Assembly: GCA_034409565.1 (NCBI GenBank)
Contig: DAOUMS010000008.1
Location: forward strand, 124,001-188,000
From: E44-bin89 sp034409565
Lineage (GTDB): Bacteria; Chloroflexota; Dehalococcoidia; Dehalococcoidales; RBG-16-60-22
Length of the DNA: 64,000 nucleotides
Reading direction: 5' to 3'
Positions 16,247 to 25,071 of the stretch are shown piece after piece. The notes under the pieces were generated by a model. The model was not told where the DNA came from. It did not search any database and worked only from the letters and a program-made list of their open reading frames with translations. Numbering within the stretch: the first letter of the stretch is position 1; every line of letters starts with the position of its first letter. A program made the translations under genes and the position numbers.

Positions 16247-17440
16247 TTAAAGTTTTCCGTGATCTTTGAGCTGCGTCTTGACGATGTCTACGAGTTCGGC
16301 ACTCAGTGGGCTCTTGGCCGCGAACTCCGGCCAGATTTCCTCAACACAGCCTTGCCTCAGCATGGCCATATCTGCATCACTCCAAGTCCAGAGTTTGAGT
16401 CCGTATTCCTCTACCGCCTTGCCCATTGCGTAGCCCTGCTGTTCCAAGAGCATGAGACCACCAACGGTAAAGCGCTGAGGTTGCTCTCTCTCCATCATCG
16501 CCCGTATGTCATCGGGCAGCTCATTCCAGGCATCCATATTGATGATGAGCGAGTTGATGCACCCGTTGGGATTGGTAACAAAGTCGGTCACCACTTCTTT
16601 GAGCTTGATGGTGTCAAGCGACTGGGCACCAGTCCAGACACCTTCAATGGTGCCGAGCTTCATGCCCATGTAGCACTCCGTGTAGGGCAGGGAGATGGCG
16701 GTGGCACCCATTAATTCACCGTATTGGCCCCACTGGCCCCAGAATCGGATTTTATGTCCCTTGACGGAATCCACGTCTGGCAAGGGGAAATTAGCCATGA
16801 TATTCATGTATTCCATGCCCAGTGACGGGAAGAACTTGACGTTCATTGCTTCATGAAGCGGGGCGACTTTATCGTAAATCCCGTAGTTATACCATCCGTC
16901 ATAGAACTCGCCCACGCTCATCCAGCTTCCGGGCATACCCCCGGCGACGTACATCTCTGGTATCTTTTCGGCATACCATCCGGGCTGTGACCAGGCGGCA
17001 TCAATTACTCGTGTCCCGATAGCCTCCAGTCCTTCTGTACCCGGAAAAGCAGCATCAGGTTCAAGCATCTCGATCTGGAGCCGGCCATCGGTTGCCTCTT
17101 CAACCCAGCGTGCCCAGGAGTGAGACCAAACACCGGCGTGATAAGCTTCTGGTATAGTAGCGTATGGACCGAATGATGGTGATGCAGCTACCGCAACCTG
17201 CACTTTCCAATTGATAACTTCCGGTGCGGCGGCTGGGGTTGGTGCCGGAGCCGGCGCGGGAGCTGGTGCCGGAGCCGGCGCCGGAGCTGGTGCTGGAGTT
17301 GGGGCAGGTGACGGAGCGGGAGCTGGCGCTGGTGCTGGTGCTGGCGCTGGCGCTGGCGCGGGTGCAGCACAACTGGCCACCATCAAGCCCGCAAGCAGCA
17401 CGAAGGTTATAGCAAACACTGCCAACCTATTTCTACTCAT
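16247..17440 (-). CDS. dctP: TRAP transporter substrate-binding lipoprotein with Pro-Ala linker
   Basis: A 397-aa DctP-type solute receptor. The N-terminus is a lipoprotein signal ending VASC at C24, then an unusually long Ala-Pro repeat (about residues 25-73), then the binding protein from about residue 75 (VINWKVQVAVAASPSFG). DctP features include LPDVDSVKGHKIRFWGQWGQ and LKLKEVVTDF/MGMKLGTIEGVW. The ligand probably carries a carboxylate, but the binding Arg cannot be assigned confidently. The repeat is also visible in DNA as GCTGGCGCTGGT-like units and may be length-variable. It is the first gene of the transport operon after the regulator. Confidence 0.92.
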   Translation of the reverse strand: MSRNRLAVFAITFVLLAGLMVASCAAPAPAPAPAPAPAPAPAPSPAPTPAPAPAPAPAPAPAPAPAPTPAAAPEVINWKVQVAVAASPSFGPYATIPEAYHAGVWSHSWARWVEEATDGRLQIEMLEPDAAFPGTEGLEAIGTRVIDAAWSQPGWYAEKIPEMYVAGGMPGSWMSVGEFYDGWYNYGIYDKVAPLHEAMNVKFFPSLGMEYMNIMANFPLPDVDSVKGHKIRFWGQWGQYGELMGATAISLPYTECYMGMKLGTIEGVWTGAQSLDTIKLKEVVTDFVTNPNGCINSLIINMDAWNELPDDIRAMMEREQPQRFTVGGLMLLEQQGYAMGKAVEEYGLKLWTWSDADMAMLRQGCVEEIWPEFAAKSPLSAELVDIVKTQLKDHGKL

Positions 17441-17579
17441 TTCCCCTCCTTATTTTGGAAAATATTCTACATCATTTAGATATTTTTTACCGAAATCTAT
17501 CACCCCCTTTACTACTCGTTATTTGGATTAAATAGCTTTATGGCTTAAGTCAATTACTTGTATCTGTGGCATCTTGCGC

Positions 17580-18428
17580 TTATGCCCTGACATCGATTCT
17601 GGGCTGAGAAATCTCTTCAGGCTGATTCTGCCGCCACCAGACATATAAATCTTTAATTTGATTTATTGTTTGAGCTCTGTCTTGATAGCCAAGCCGGTAG
17701 CTGATCAGGCCGGCACCCATTTTTATTAAAGACGCGAATCTTTCACGCCTGACTTCATTCATCCTGACGACCGGTGCGGAGATGGCCGCCGCCGCAATCA
17801 CATTACCCCTAGCATTACGGATAACAGAGGCGACCGCTTCAACACCTTCAAACGCCTGTTCGGAATTAGAAGCAAAGCCGTTCTTCCTTGCCTGTTCCAG
17901 TTCATGTTTCAACTCCGTCCTGGTAGCTACTGTTTTGCTGGTTAGCCTGGCTAACTTTTCCTCCGGGTAAAGGCGGTCGATTTCCTCGTCGGTCAAGGCA
18001 CTTAATAAAGCTTTGCCTGAGGCGCGCGTGTAAGCAGGCCCGGTGGAGCCAACATGGACAACGTGACGCAGCGGGTGCTTCGATTCCTCCCGCAGTAACA
18101 TTACGATATAGCCTTTATCATCAAGGATTGAGACATTGGTTACTTCACCGGTGATGTCATTAATCGCCTGAATGACCGGCTCGGCAGCTTCAAACAAATC
18201 CGTGGTGCTTAAATATAAGCTGCCCAGGGTATAAAGCGTCCGACCAATAACATAAGTGCCCTTCCCGGACTTTTTCTCCAGAAGACCGGCTTTAGTCAAA
18301 CAGGAGAGCATGCGGTATACAGTGGGTTTTGGAATATCAAGTTTATCGGATATGTCAGTAACGGTTAGCTCTGGTTTACTTGGGGAGAAACTATTCAATA
18401 TGGATATTGCTTTAAATAAGGACCTCAT
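17580..18428 (-). CDS. IclR family transcriptional regulator of the catabolic island
   Basis: A 282-aa IclR protein: winged helix at residues 1-65 (TVTDISDKLDIPKPTVYRML) and effector domain (STTDLFEAAEPVIQAINDITGEV, TGPAYTRASGKALLSALTDEEIDRLYP). It is immediately upstream of dctP on the same strand, so it likely controls the TRAP and catabolic genes in response to the substrate. It is paralogous to the two regulators at the left edge. Confidence 0.88.
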   Translation of the reverse strand: MRSLFKAISILNSFSPSKPELTVTDISDKLDIPKPTVYRMLSCLTKAGLLEKKSGKGTYVIGRTLYTLGSLYLSTTDLFEAAEPVIQAINDITGEVTNVSILDDKGYIVMLLREESKHPLRHVVHVGSTGPAYTRASGKALLSALTDEEIDRLYPEEKLARLTSKTVATRTELKHELEQARKNGFASNSEQAFEGVEAVASVIRNARGNVIAAAAISAPVVRMNEVRRERFASLIKMGAGLISYRLGYQDRAQTINQIKDLYVWWRQNQPEEISQPRIDVRA

Positions 18429-18711
18429 AGACTATAAAGCTCATCAAACATATAGATATTATTACATTATGATAAATATAAATCACAATCTGATAATTAA
18501 GTTTGATAGCATTATAATACTTTTTCGCTTAATGTCAACCCCCATGGATGGAATATTCATGTGAAATTTAGAGCAGGCATTGACGTCTGGTGGTGAACCA
18601 AGGCCTTGCGCCTTACGTTTTCACCTTCTCCAGGCTAGCAAAAGGCTGGAAGTAGCAAACGTATAGATAGTTTTTAGCGGGCGAGTGTTTGCTCTATGAA
18701 ACCGGACCGAT
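18429..18711. other. Intergenic region between regulator and serpin
   Basis: No gene seen. The part next to the IclR start (18440-18540) is strongly AT-rich and probably carries the regulator's promoter and operator. The rest (18580-18700) shows no clear terminator. Confidence 0.4.
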
Positions 18712-20061
18712 TTAACTGCCCGGATTAAGGACGCGCCCCATAAAGAGTATGGTGCCGGTTTCAATGTCCCTAATTAGGAAGATGAAAGGTCGCTCCACGG
18801 TGACCTCGACCGGCGGGCCGGGCACCGCCGTGAGCGTCATCACCACCGCCGTGGCAGCGGCCGCCTCGGTGCCGGCTTCATCAACGGAGACGAAGGCCTT
18901 GTGCAGAACGTCATCAATAAACAGGTCCCGGTTGCCCGTCATGCCGGAGAAATCGGCAGCTGTGGAGAAAGCAATTGGCATGCCCATCGTTGTCAGGGCC
19001 TGCTTCAGACTGAACTCAGACTCGAACTCGAACCTGGGCATGGTCAGGCTGACCTGCTGCTTTTCAAAATCGGAAATGATATCTTGAATCATCTGGTAAT
19101 CCATGGCGCTGGCAAAGGTCTCAAACTGGCCATCTCCGGGGAGCAGGATTACCATCGAGAGTTCCCGGCCGTCGTAGAGTAGTTCCACTGCCTGGTAATC
19201 ATGTCCTTCAGCATAGCCCAACGATTCCGTTTGCCTCATCATCGGCACACTGACCTCTCCGCCCTCCAGCAGATAAAAGGGACCGTCAGCGGTCGCATCC
19301 TCGTTAAACGGAAACTGCCACGCAGCATTAAAGTAAATGGCATTGGTCAGCACCAGGCGCGTCAGGGTATCGATTACACCCTCTGGAATCAGGTCCTCAA
19401 TCCTGCCCTCGGTTTGTTCGCTTACCCAATCATTAATGGTAATTCGAGATTCCTCGGGAGCATTGACGAAATCAAGGACTCTTAAGCCGGCACCGTAGTT
19501 TTCGGCCAAGACGTCAAGAAATTCAGGGAGGAACTGGTAGTCTTGCTGGCCCCAGATAGCATTCACGATATTCAGGCGGAACCCTTCCTCATCCTTCCCT
19601 TCGGCACCTTCACCGCGTTTGCTGAGTTCGATATCAAGGCCGTTAAATGCTGGATGCAACCCATCCTGGGACAGGGCGAAGTGGAGGGTGTCGGACATTT
19701 GATTTTCGGTCTCGCTGTGGGCGCCGGCATAAGTCATCGCCAGGGCCTGTGAGATGCTGTACGGTGAGTAAAAGAGGTTGCCATTGGCTTCCTGGAGCGT
19801 CTGGTACAGGTCGAAGGCGAACTCGCTGTTGCCCTCAACCTGGGCAGCCAGAGCGGCTTCATTCACCTCGGGAGAAGTTACTCGCGGCTTCTCTGACTGA
19901 AGTATGCTGACTGGTACGGGTCCAGGAGCCGGAGTCGGTGCTGGGGATGGAGCAGGAACGGGTGCCGGAACAGGGAGCGGCTGGGAGGTGGTGCATCCGG
20001 CCACGATAATAATGACCAGGCTCAATAGAACCATTCCGACGGACAATTTCATTTTAACCAC
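18712..20061 (-). CDS. Lipoprotein serpin (serine protease inhibitor)
   Basis: A serpin of about 449 aa from GTG 20061 (AGAGGT nearby) or 446 aa from ATG 20052; a longer frame up to 20142 lacks a ribosome binding site. A lipoprotein signal ends IVAGC, followed by a Pro-Ala-rich linker and a complete serpin fold: NLFYSPYSISQALAMTYAGA, VLTNAIYFNAAWQFPF, DVLHKAFVSVDEAGTEAA. The hinge GTEAAAATA has small residues as in inhibitory serpins, and the reactive loop ends before ERPFIFLI. The P1 residue cannot be fixed by eye because the loop seems about 3 residues longer than in alpha-1-antitrypsin. It is anchored outside the membrane and probably protects against extracellular proteases. Confidence 0.9.
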   Translation of the reverse strand: MVKMKLSVGMVLLSLVIIIVAGCTTSQPLPVPAPVPAPSPAPTPAPGPVPVSILQSEKPRVTSPEVNEAALAAQVEGNSEFAFDLYQTLQEANGNLFYSPYSISQALAMTYAGAHSETENQMSDTLHFALSQDGLHPAFNGLDIELSKRGEGAEGKDEEGFRLNIVNAIWGQQDYQFLPEFLDVLAENYGAGLRVLDFVNAPEESRITINDWVSEQTEGRIEDLIPEGVIDTLTRLVLTNAIYFNAAWQFPFNEDATADGPFYLLEGGEVSVPMMRQTESLGYAEGHDYQAVELLYDGRELSMVILLPGDGQFETFASAMDYQMIQDIISDFEKQQVSLTMPRFEFESEFSLKQALTTMGMPIAFSTAADFSGMTGNRDLFIDDVLHKAFVSVDEAGTEAAAATAVVMTLTAVPGPPVEVTVERPFIFLIRDIETGTILFMGRVLNPGS

Positions 20062-20191
20062 GCTGACCTCTTTATCAAGCGCTTTCTTTATTATATAACG
20101 AAAAAGGGGTCGGAAGGTTATTAAAATTAATGAGATTAGCACCGGTCACTAACGTTGTTAAAAGAAGAAAGAACGTCCCTTGCTCCGGCGC

Positions 20192-20222
20192 TTGATTTTC
20201 AGGTGGTTTAATGTAGTACAAT
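20192..20222 (+). promoter_or_regulatory. Possible promoter of the ior genes
   Basis: TTGATT (20192-20197) and TACAAT (20217-20222) are 19 nt apart, 38 nt before the iorA start. The spacing is longer than ideal. The stretch ATGTAGTACAAT recurs at 60170-60181 ahead of another gene. Confidence 0.35.
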
Positions 20223-20260
20223 TAGAACCGATTGGCCTGGAGCACGATACGGGAGGTGCC

Positions 20261-22177
20261 ATGATGTCAAGTCTTGCTCAAGAAGCGCCCGGCGTCCGCG
20301 AATTGCTGATGGGTAACGCCGCCATTGCCCGGGGTGCCCTGGAGGCAGGGGTCCAGTTCGCCACCGGCTACCCGGGAACGCCGTCCTCGGAGATAGTGGA
20401 GAGCCTGGCCAGGGTTGCCCGCGAAACCGGCGTATACGTTGAATGGTCAACCAACGAGAAGGTGGCCACGGAGGGGGCCGCAGCGGCCTCTTTTGCCGGG
20501 CTGCGGGCATTCTCCGCCATGAAAACGGCCGGCATAAACGTGGCCCTGGACTTTCTGGCCCACCTGAACTATTCAGGTCTGGGTAAAAACGGGGGCGGGC
20601 TGGTCATGGTGGTCTGCGATGACCCTGAGGGACATTCCAGCGGTGACGAGGCTGATTCACGCTGGTTCGCCAGCTCGGAAAGCATCCCCCTGCTGGAACC
20701 GGACAGCCCCGAGGAAGCCAAGGAGATGACCAAGTGGGCCTTCGACCTTTCTGAAGAATTCAACGGGTTCTTCCTGGTAAGAACTACCACCCGTATTTCA
20801 CTTTCCAGCGGCCCGGTGACGCTGGGCGAGATACCGCGCCGGAAAAAGAAGGCCAGCTTTGATACTTCACAGTGCATTTCACCTTATCTGGCCAGACTCC
20901 ACCACATCAATGTCCTCGAGAGGCTGGATAAAGTGGCCAAAGTCTTTGAGAAATCCGCCTTCAACTGGTACCAGGGCCCGCCAGACCCGAAGCTGATTAT
21001 CGTCAGCAGCGGCGTCGGTACCCGCTACGCTCTGGAAGCGATTCAAGCGCTCGCCCTGGGCGAATCAGTCGGCATATTGAAGCTGGGCACTCTCTGGCCA
21101 TTTCCTAGAGAACTGGTAGAGAAGCATTTAGCCAAAACAAACCAGGTCTTGATTGTGGAAGAGGTCGACCCGTTTCTGGATACTTTCGTCAAGAAGACGG
21201 CCTTTGAGTCGGCCAAGCTGTCCCACGACCTGAAAGTCTACGGTAAAGAATCAGGCCACCTGCCCAAGATAGGAGAGTTAAAACCGGACCTAGTGTTAAA
21301 AGCGCTGGCTACACTTTTTGATATGGAATATGCCGATAGAGAGGCAGCTTACCGGCAAAAAGCCGGTGATGTCGCCGCCAGGCTGCTTATCGACCGCGGC
21401 GTCACATGGTGCGCTGGCTGTCCCCACCGGGCCAGCTTCTGGTCCATGAAAAAAGCGCTGCAGAAAGACGGCCGGGATGGTTTCCTGACCGGCGATATAG
21501 GCTGCTATACACTGGACGTTTTTCCGGCCGGAGATAAACTGACCAAAGCCCTGCACGCTATGGGCTCAGGGGTCGGACTCGCCACGGGCTTTGGCCATCT
21601 TGGCCAGTTTGGCTCGGAACAGCCGGTTATCGCCGTGTGCGGTGATTCCACTTTCTTCCACGCCTCTATTCCCGCCCTGCTCAACGCCATACATAACAAA
21701 TCCGACATGGTAATGGTGGTGCTGGACAACCGGGCAACGGCCATGACCGGCTTCCAGTCCCACCCCGGGACAACGTTCGATGCCATGGGAAACACGGCCC
21801 CGGCCATAGATGTGGCCAACCTCTGCCAGAGCCTGGGTTGTCAGGTGGTGGTAACCGACCCCTTCGATATAAAAGGCACCACGGAAAAACTGCTGAAGCT
21901 CTTGCAGGAAGACGGGGTCAAGGTCTTGATAATGCGCCGTACCTGCGAACTGGTGCGGATGAGAGAGGAGAAAAAACCCCCCTATACCGTGTGGGTTGAT
22001 GCGGAGAAGTGCCGTGGGGAGGAATGCGGTTTCTGCACCCGGTCATTCAAGTGTCCGGCGCTGCCCTGGAACATTGAGACGCAAAAAGCGCAAATCAACA
22101 AAGCCGTCTGCTGTGGGTGCGGTGTTTGTGTTGACATCTGCCCGTATGGAGCAATTGTGAAACAGGAGGCATCATAA
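20261..22177 (+). CDS. iorA: Indolepyruvate ferredoxin oxidoreductase, alpha subunit
   Basis: I start at ATG 20261 (GGGAGGTGCC before it), giving 638 aa. The N-terminal pyrimidine domain holds LLMGNAAIARGALEAGV and TGYPGTPSSEIVE. The TPP domain includes TWCAGCPHRASFWSM, GDIGCYTL and VCGDSTFFHASIPAL. The C-terminus has a ferredoxin domain with two Cys clusters (CRGEECGFC, then CCGCGVCVDICP). The enzyme oxidatively decarboxylates aryl 2-oxoacids to acyl-CoA, reducing ferredoxin. It overlaps iorB by 1 nt (TAATG) and is followed by a CoA ligase. Confidence 0.93.
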   Translation: MMSSLAQEAPGVRELLMGNAAIARGALEAGVQFATGYPGTPSSEIVESLARVARETGVYVEWSTNEKVATEGAAAASFAGLRAFSAMKTAGINVALDFLAHLNYSGLGKNGGGLVMVVCDDPEGHSSGDEADSRWFASSESIPLLEPDSPEEAKEMTKWAFDLSEEFNGFFLVRTTTRISLSSGPVTLGEIPRRKKKASFDTSQCISPYLARLHHINVLERLDKVAKVFEKSAFNWYQGPPDPKLIIVSSGVGTRYALEAIQALALGESVGILKLGTLWPFPRELVEKHLAKTNQVLIVEEVDPFLDTFVKKTAFESAKLSHDLKVYGKESGHLPKIGELKPDLVLKALATLFDMEYADREAAYRQKAGDVAARLLIDRGVTWCAGCPHRASFWSMKKALQKDGRDGFLTGDIGCYTLDVFPAGDKLTKALHAMGSGVGLATGFGHLGQFGSEQPVIAVCGDSTFFHASIPALLNAIHNKSDMVMVVLDNRATAMTGFQSHPGTTFDAMGNTAPAIDVANLCQSLGCQVVVTDPFDIKGTTEKLLKLLQEDGVKVLIMRRTCELVRMREEKKPPYTVWVDAEKCRGEECGFCTRSFKCPALPWNIETQKAQINKAVCCGCGVCVDICPYGAIVKQEAS

Positions 22178-22806
22178 TGGCTTACCGCGATGACCCTTTG
22201 AATCTGGTAATCAGTGGCGTCGGCGGTCAGGGGAATATCCTGCTTTCCCGCCTTATCGGCCGCTCGCTGTTGCGAAAAGGCTATCAGGTCGCTATCGGCG
22301 AGACTCTCGGCGTGGCGCAGAGGGGCGGGGCGGTGATGAGCAACGTACGGGTATCAAAAAAGATGCTGGTCGGCCCGCTCATCCCGGAGGGCAAAGCCCA
22401 TATCATCCTCAGCCTCGAGCCCCTGGAGACGCTGAGAATGCTGGTCAGGTATGGCAACACGAAGGTAACCAGCATAACCAATTTCAATCCCTTTTTCCCG
22501 GTATCCGTCCTCTCAAGAAAGGACCAGTACCCGGAATATGAAGCCCTCAGAGAAGCCATCAGGCAACTCTCGGCATCGGCCTGGTTCCTGGACGCCACCG
22601 GCATGGGACTGCAACTTGGGGCACCCATAGTGGCCAATGTCATAATCCTAGGGGGACTAATGGGACTCAACCTGTTACCCCTCACCACAGATGATATCGA
22701 GGCAGAATTAAAGGCGAGCCTGTCTCCGGACAGAGTCAAACTTAACCTCAAGGCACTCGGCATGGGGATGGACTCAATAAAGGCGGACATGAAGGCGAGC
22801 CGCTAG
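22177..22806 (+). CDS. iorB: Indolepyruvate ferredoxin oxidoreductase, beta subunit
   Basis: A 209-aa gamma-type 2-oxoacid:ferredoxin oxidoreductase domain. It starts NLVISGVGGQGNILLSRLIG and has GETLGVAQRGGAVMSNVRVS, both typical of IorB. It forms the complex with IorA, which is directly upstream and translationally coupled. Reduced ferredoxin made here could feed the Hdr or hydrogenase complexes encoded downstream. Confidence 0.93.
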   Translation: MAYRDDPLNLVISGVGGQGNILLSRLIGRSLLRKGYQVAIGETLGVAQRGGAVMSNVRVSKKMLVGPLIPEGKAHIILSLEPLETLRMLVRYGNTKVTSITNFNPFFPVSVLSRKDQYPEYEALREAIRQLSASAWFLDATGMGLQLGAPIVANVIILGGLMGLNLLPLTTDDIEAELKASLSPDRVKLNLKALGMGMDSIKADMKASR

Positions 22807-22820
22807 CTGACTGACGACCT

Positions 22821-24611
22821 ATGGATATTTTTGATAATGAGCTATATCTCTTGAGCACCGGCGCCCCGGTCACTTCCCTGAGCCCCCATTCCTCCCCCCG
22901 TCAAGAATATGAAGTCGCCTTTGCCGACCGGGAACAGCCCTTCCTAGAATACTACTCCTTTGCCGGAAACCAGATTAAAAAAAGGACCCTGACCAGAGGC
23001 GAGTTCTGGACACTAGCCGGTTCCGGGGCGGCTTATCTCGCCGATAATGGTGTGACCAGAGGCGACCGCATATTACATTGCTTTTCCCAGAACAGCCTGT
23101 ACGATGCCATCTTCAGGCTGGTGTCAGTCCTGCTGGGAAGCGTTCCGGTGACGGTAAACTGGCAGGCCGATGACAGTGAGCGCATCGTTACCAAGGCCAG
23201 GATAACCGGTGCCAGATTCATTATCTTCGACGAAGAATTTGCCCGCCGGGCGGAAGAGATAAGCGCCAGAGCCGGTATCAAATCTGTCCTCGAAGCCAGC
23301 AAGCTGGAATCATATGAAAGCATCGATAGCCAGACGTACCCCGAGCTGCACCATGACGACGAAAAAATGGTCATTTTCACCTCCGGCACCACCGGGGAAC
23401 CCAAGGGGGCCAGCCTTTCGTACGGCAACTATCTGGCCAACAAACTAACCTTTGAGCGGTATTTTGGCCTATTGGAAAAGGAGCGACTGGACATCCTGCT
23501 GGTCAACCCCCTGCACCACACCAACTCGACCGCTTTCCTGGACTGGGGCATGCGGCGCAGAGGCACCATAATTCACCTCTTACCGCGCTACGCCACGCTT
23601 TACTGGCAGGTGCTGGTGGACGTGGCACGGCGCAAACGCGACCTGCTCATTGCCCCCATGGTCTCCCGGCACATTGATTTTCTGGCCGAACTCCAGGCAC
23701 GCTCGGAACTGCCGGTAGCAGTGTCTGAGATAAAAGAAGCCCTCAGCAAAACTGACATGATGATAGGCTCGGCACCAGTCGGTCCCACCACCGTCCAGCG
23801 CATGCTTGAATTCAGCAAGCATCTGCCGGGGGTCCGCTTCGGCTCCACCGAGACCTGTCTTCAGGTAATGGCCACACCGAGGACACTATTCCAGGACGAA
23901 CTTCTAAAAGCGTTTGAAGCCGGCTGGTCGCACTGTTACCGGGGAGAAAGAACCGTCGGTTACTACATTGGCCGGGACCACCCCCCGGTCACGCGGGTCA
24001 AAGCCGTCAGGTCCATCGACCCCGCCAACAAAGACTATTTTCGTACCTGCGAGGTCGGCGAGCCCGGTTACCTGGTCACCCGGGGTGCTAACATAATGAG
24101 CCATTACGTGGGTGATGCCGAAGCTACCGAGTCGGTCTTTCGCGAAGGGTGGTACACGGGCCTGCGGGACATCGTCTTTGCCCTGAAAAACGAAACGGAC
24201 GGGCAGCTCGATTACTACTGGGTGACCAGAGACTCGGCGATGCTCATTCGGGGCGGGGCCAATTATGCCTACGACCAGGTCGCAGCCGAGCTGTCAAAGG
24301 TGCTGGTGGCAGATTTCGGCCTGAAAGCGGAGCAGTTCAAGCTGGCGGTAATCGGCCTGCGCGTTGCCAGTGAACACGAAGACAGCTGCTGTGTCACCAT
24401 TGAACTCGGCCCGGAGGCGGCGGCCAAACAGTCGCAACTGGAGGCTGATTTCATGAAAAAGGCCGGTCAGAGAGTCCCCAAGGGCTTCCGGCCCGATTAT
24501 GTCCGCTTTGCCAGCATACCCACTAACTTCAAGGGCCTGGTACTTACTGCCGAGCTGAAACAGGACTACCAGAAAGCACTGGCCGCAAAAGGGCTGACAG
24601 TATATACCTAA
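22821..24611 (+). CDS. AMP-binding acyl-CoA synthetase/ligase
   Basis: A 596-aa ANL-superfamily enzyme. The P-loop-like motif is FTSGTTGEPKGASLSYGN around residue 193, followed by NPLHHTNSTAFLD, RFGSTETCLQVMA (A5-like) and a C-terminal domain with MLIRGGANYAYDQVAAEL and VPKGFRPDYVRF/TNFKGLV. It would activate a carboxylic acid to its CoA thioester using ATP. It follows iorB by 14 nt, so it may run in the ATP-forming direction on the aryl-acyl-CoA made by IorAB, or activate a related acid. Confidence 0.85.
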   Translation: MDIFDNELYLLSTGAPVTSLSPHSSPRQEYEVAFADREQPFLEYYSFAGNQIKKRTLTRGEFWTLAGSGAAYLADNGVTRGDRILHCFSQNSLYDAIFRLVSVLLGSVPVTVNWQADDSERIVTKARITGARFIIFDEEFARRAEEISARAGIKSVLEASKLESYESIDSQTYPELHHDDEKMVIFTSGTTGEPKGASLSYGNYLANKLTFERYFGLLEKERLDILLVNPLHHTNSTAFLDWGMRRRGTIIHLLPRYATLYWQVLVDVARRKRDLLIAPMVSRHIDFLAELQARSELPVAVSEIKEALSKTDMMIGSAPVGPTTVQRMLEFSKHLPGVRFGSTETCLQVMATPRTLFQDELLKAFEAGWSHCYRGERTVGYYIGRDHPPVTRVKAVRSIDPANKDYFRTCEVGEPGYLVTRGANIMSHYVGDAEATESVFREGWYTGLRDIVFALKNETDGQLDYYWVTRDSAMLIRGGANYAYDQVAAELSKVLVADFGLKAEQFKLAVIGLRVASEHEDSCCVTIELGPEAAAKQSQLEADFMKKAGQRVPKGFRPDYVRFASIPTNFKGLVLTAELKQDYQKALAAKGLTVYT

Positions 24612-24802
24612 GCTGCCCAGACACCACCAATTTGCTTTCCATACTCGAATTTCACACCATTGCTCGGCTAAGTATATCTGCTTAATGCAACCCCAAAAAC
24701 AACTAAGCATTATTACCCAGCAATTATAAGCATTACTGCGGAAGCTAAATTGACCCGCAAAATATATGATGATAGTAGAGATTAGGAAGGGAGGTGACGA
24801 TA

Positions 24803-24970
24803 ATGGAGTGGTACATGATTCTGGCCATAGTAGTGGCGATACCGGTGATCCTGATACCGGTCCTGCTTGTCTGGTACATCAACGCCAGCGGCATCTACAC
24901 GGTTATCCGGGAGACGATGAAGAGAAGGGCAGCCCGCCACAGGAGGGAGAGGGAAGCCCGGGTGGCATGA
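24803..24970 (+). CDS. Small single-pass membrane protein (55 aa)
   Basis: ATG 24803 has an excellent Shine-Dalgarno (GGGAGGTGACGATA). The product has one hydrophobic helix near the N-terminus (ILAIVVAIPVILIPVLLVWYI) and a strongly basic tail (MKRRAARHRREREAR). No family is recognised. It lies 101 nt before hdrC, on the same strand, and may be part of that operon; a membrane tether for a soluble complex is one idea. Confidence 0.6.
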   Translation: MEWYMILAIVVAIPVILIPVLLVWYINASGIYTVIRETMKRRAARHRREREARVA

Positions 24971-25071
24971 GAAGCGGTACTCCACTAAACGGGTCCGCCG
25001 TCATGCCTGACCACCATAGGTGTAATGAAACTTACCAGGCCTGTGAAGACTTTATATTTCGGAGGTAGAAT

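Noticed and set aside
17211..17531. Gly-Ala repeat protein on the plus strand
   Set aside because: It is the antisense image of the Pro-Ala linker of dctP.
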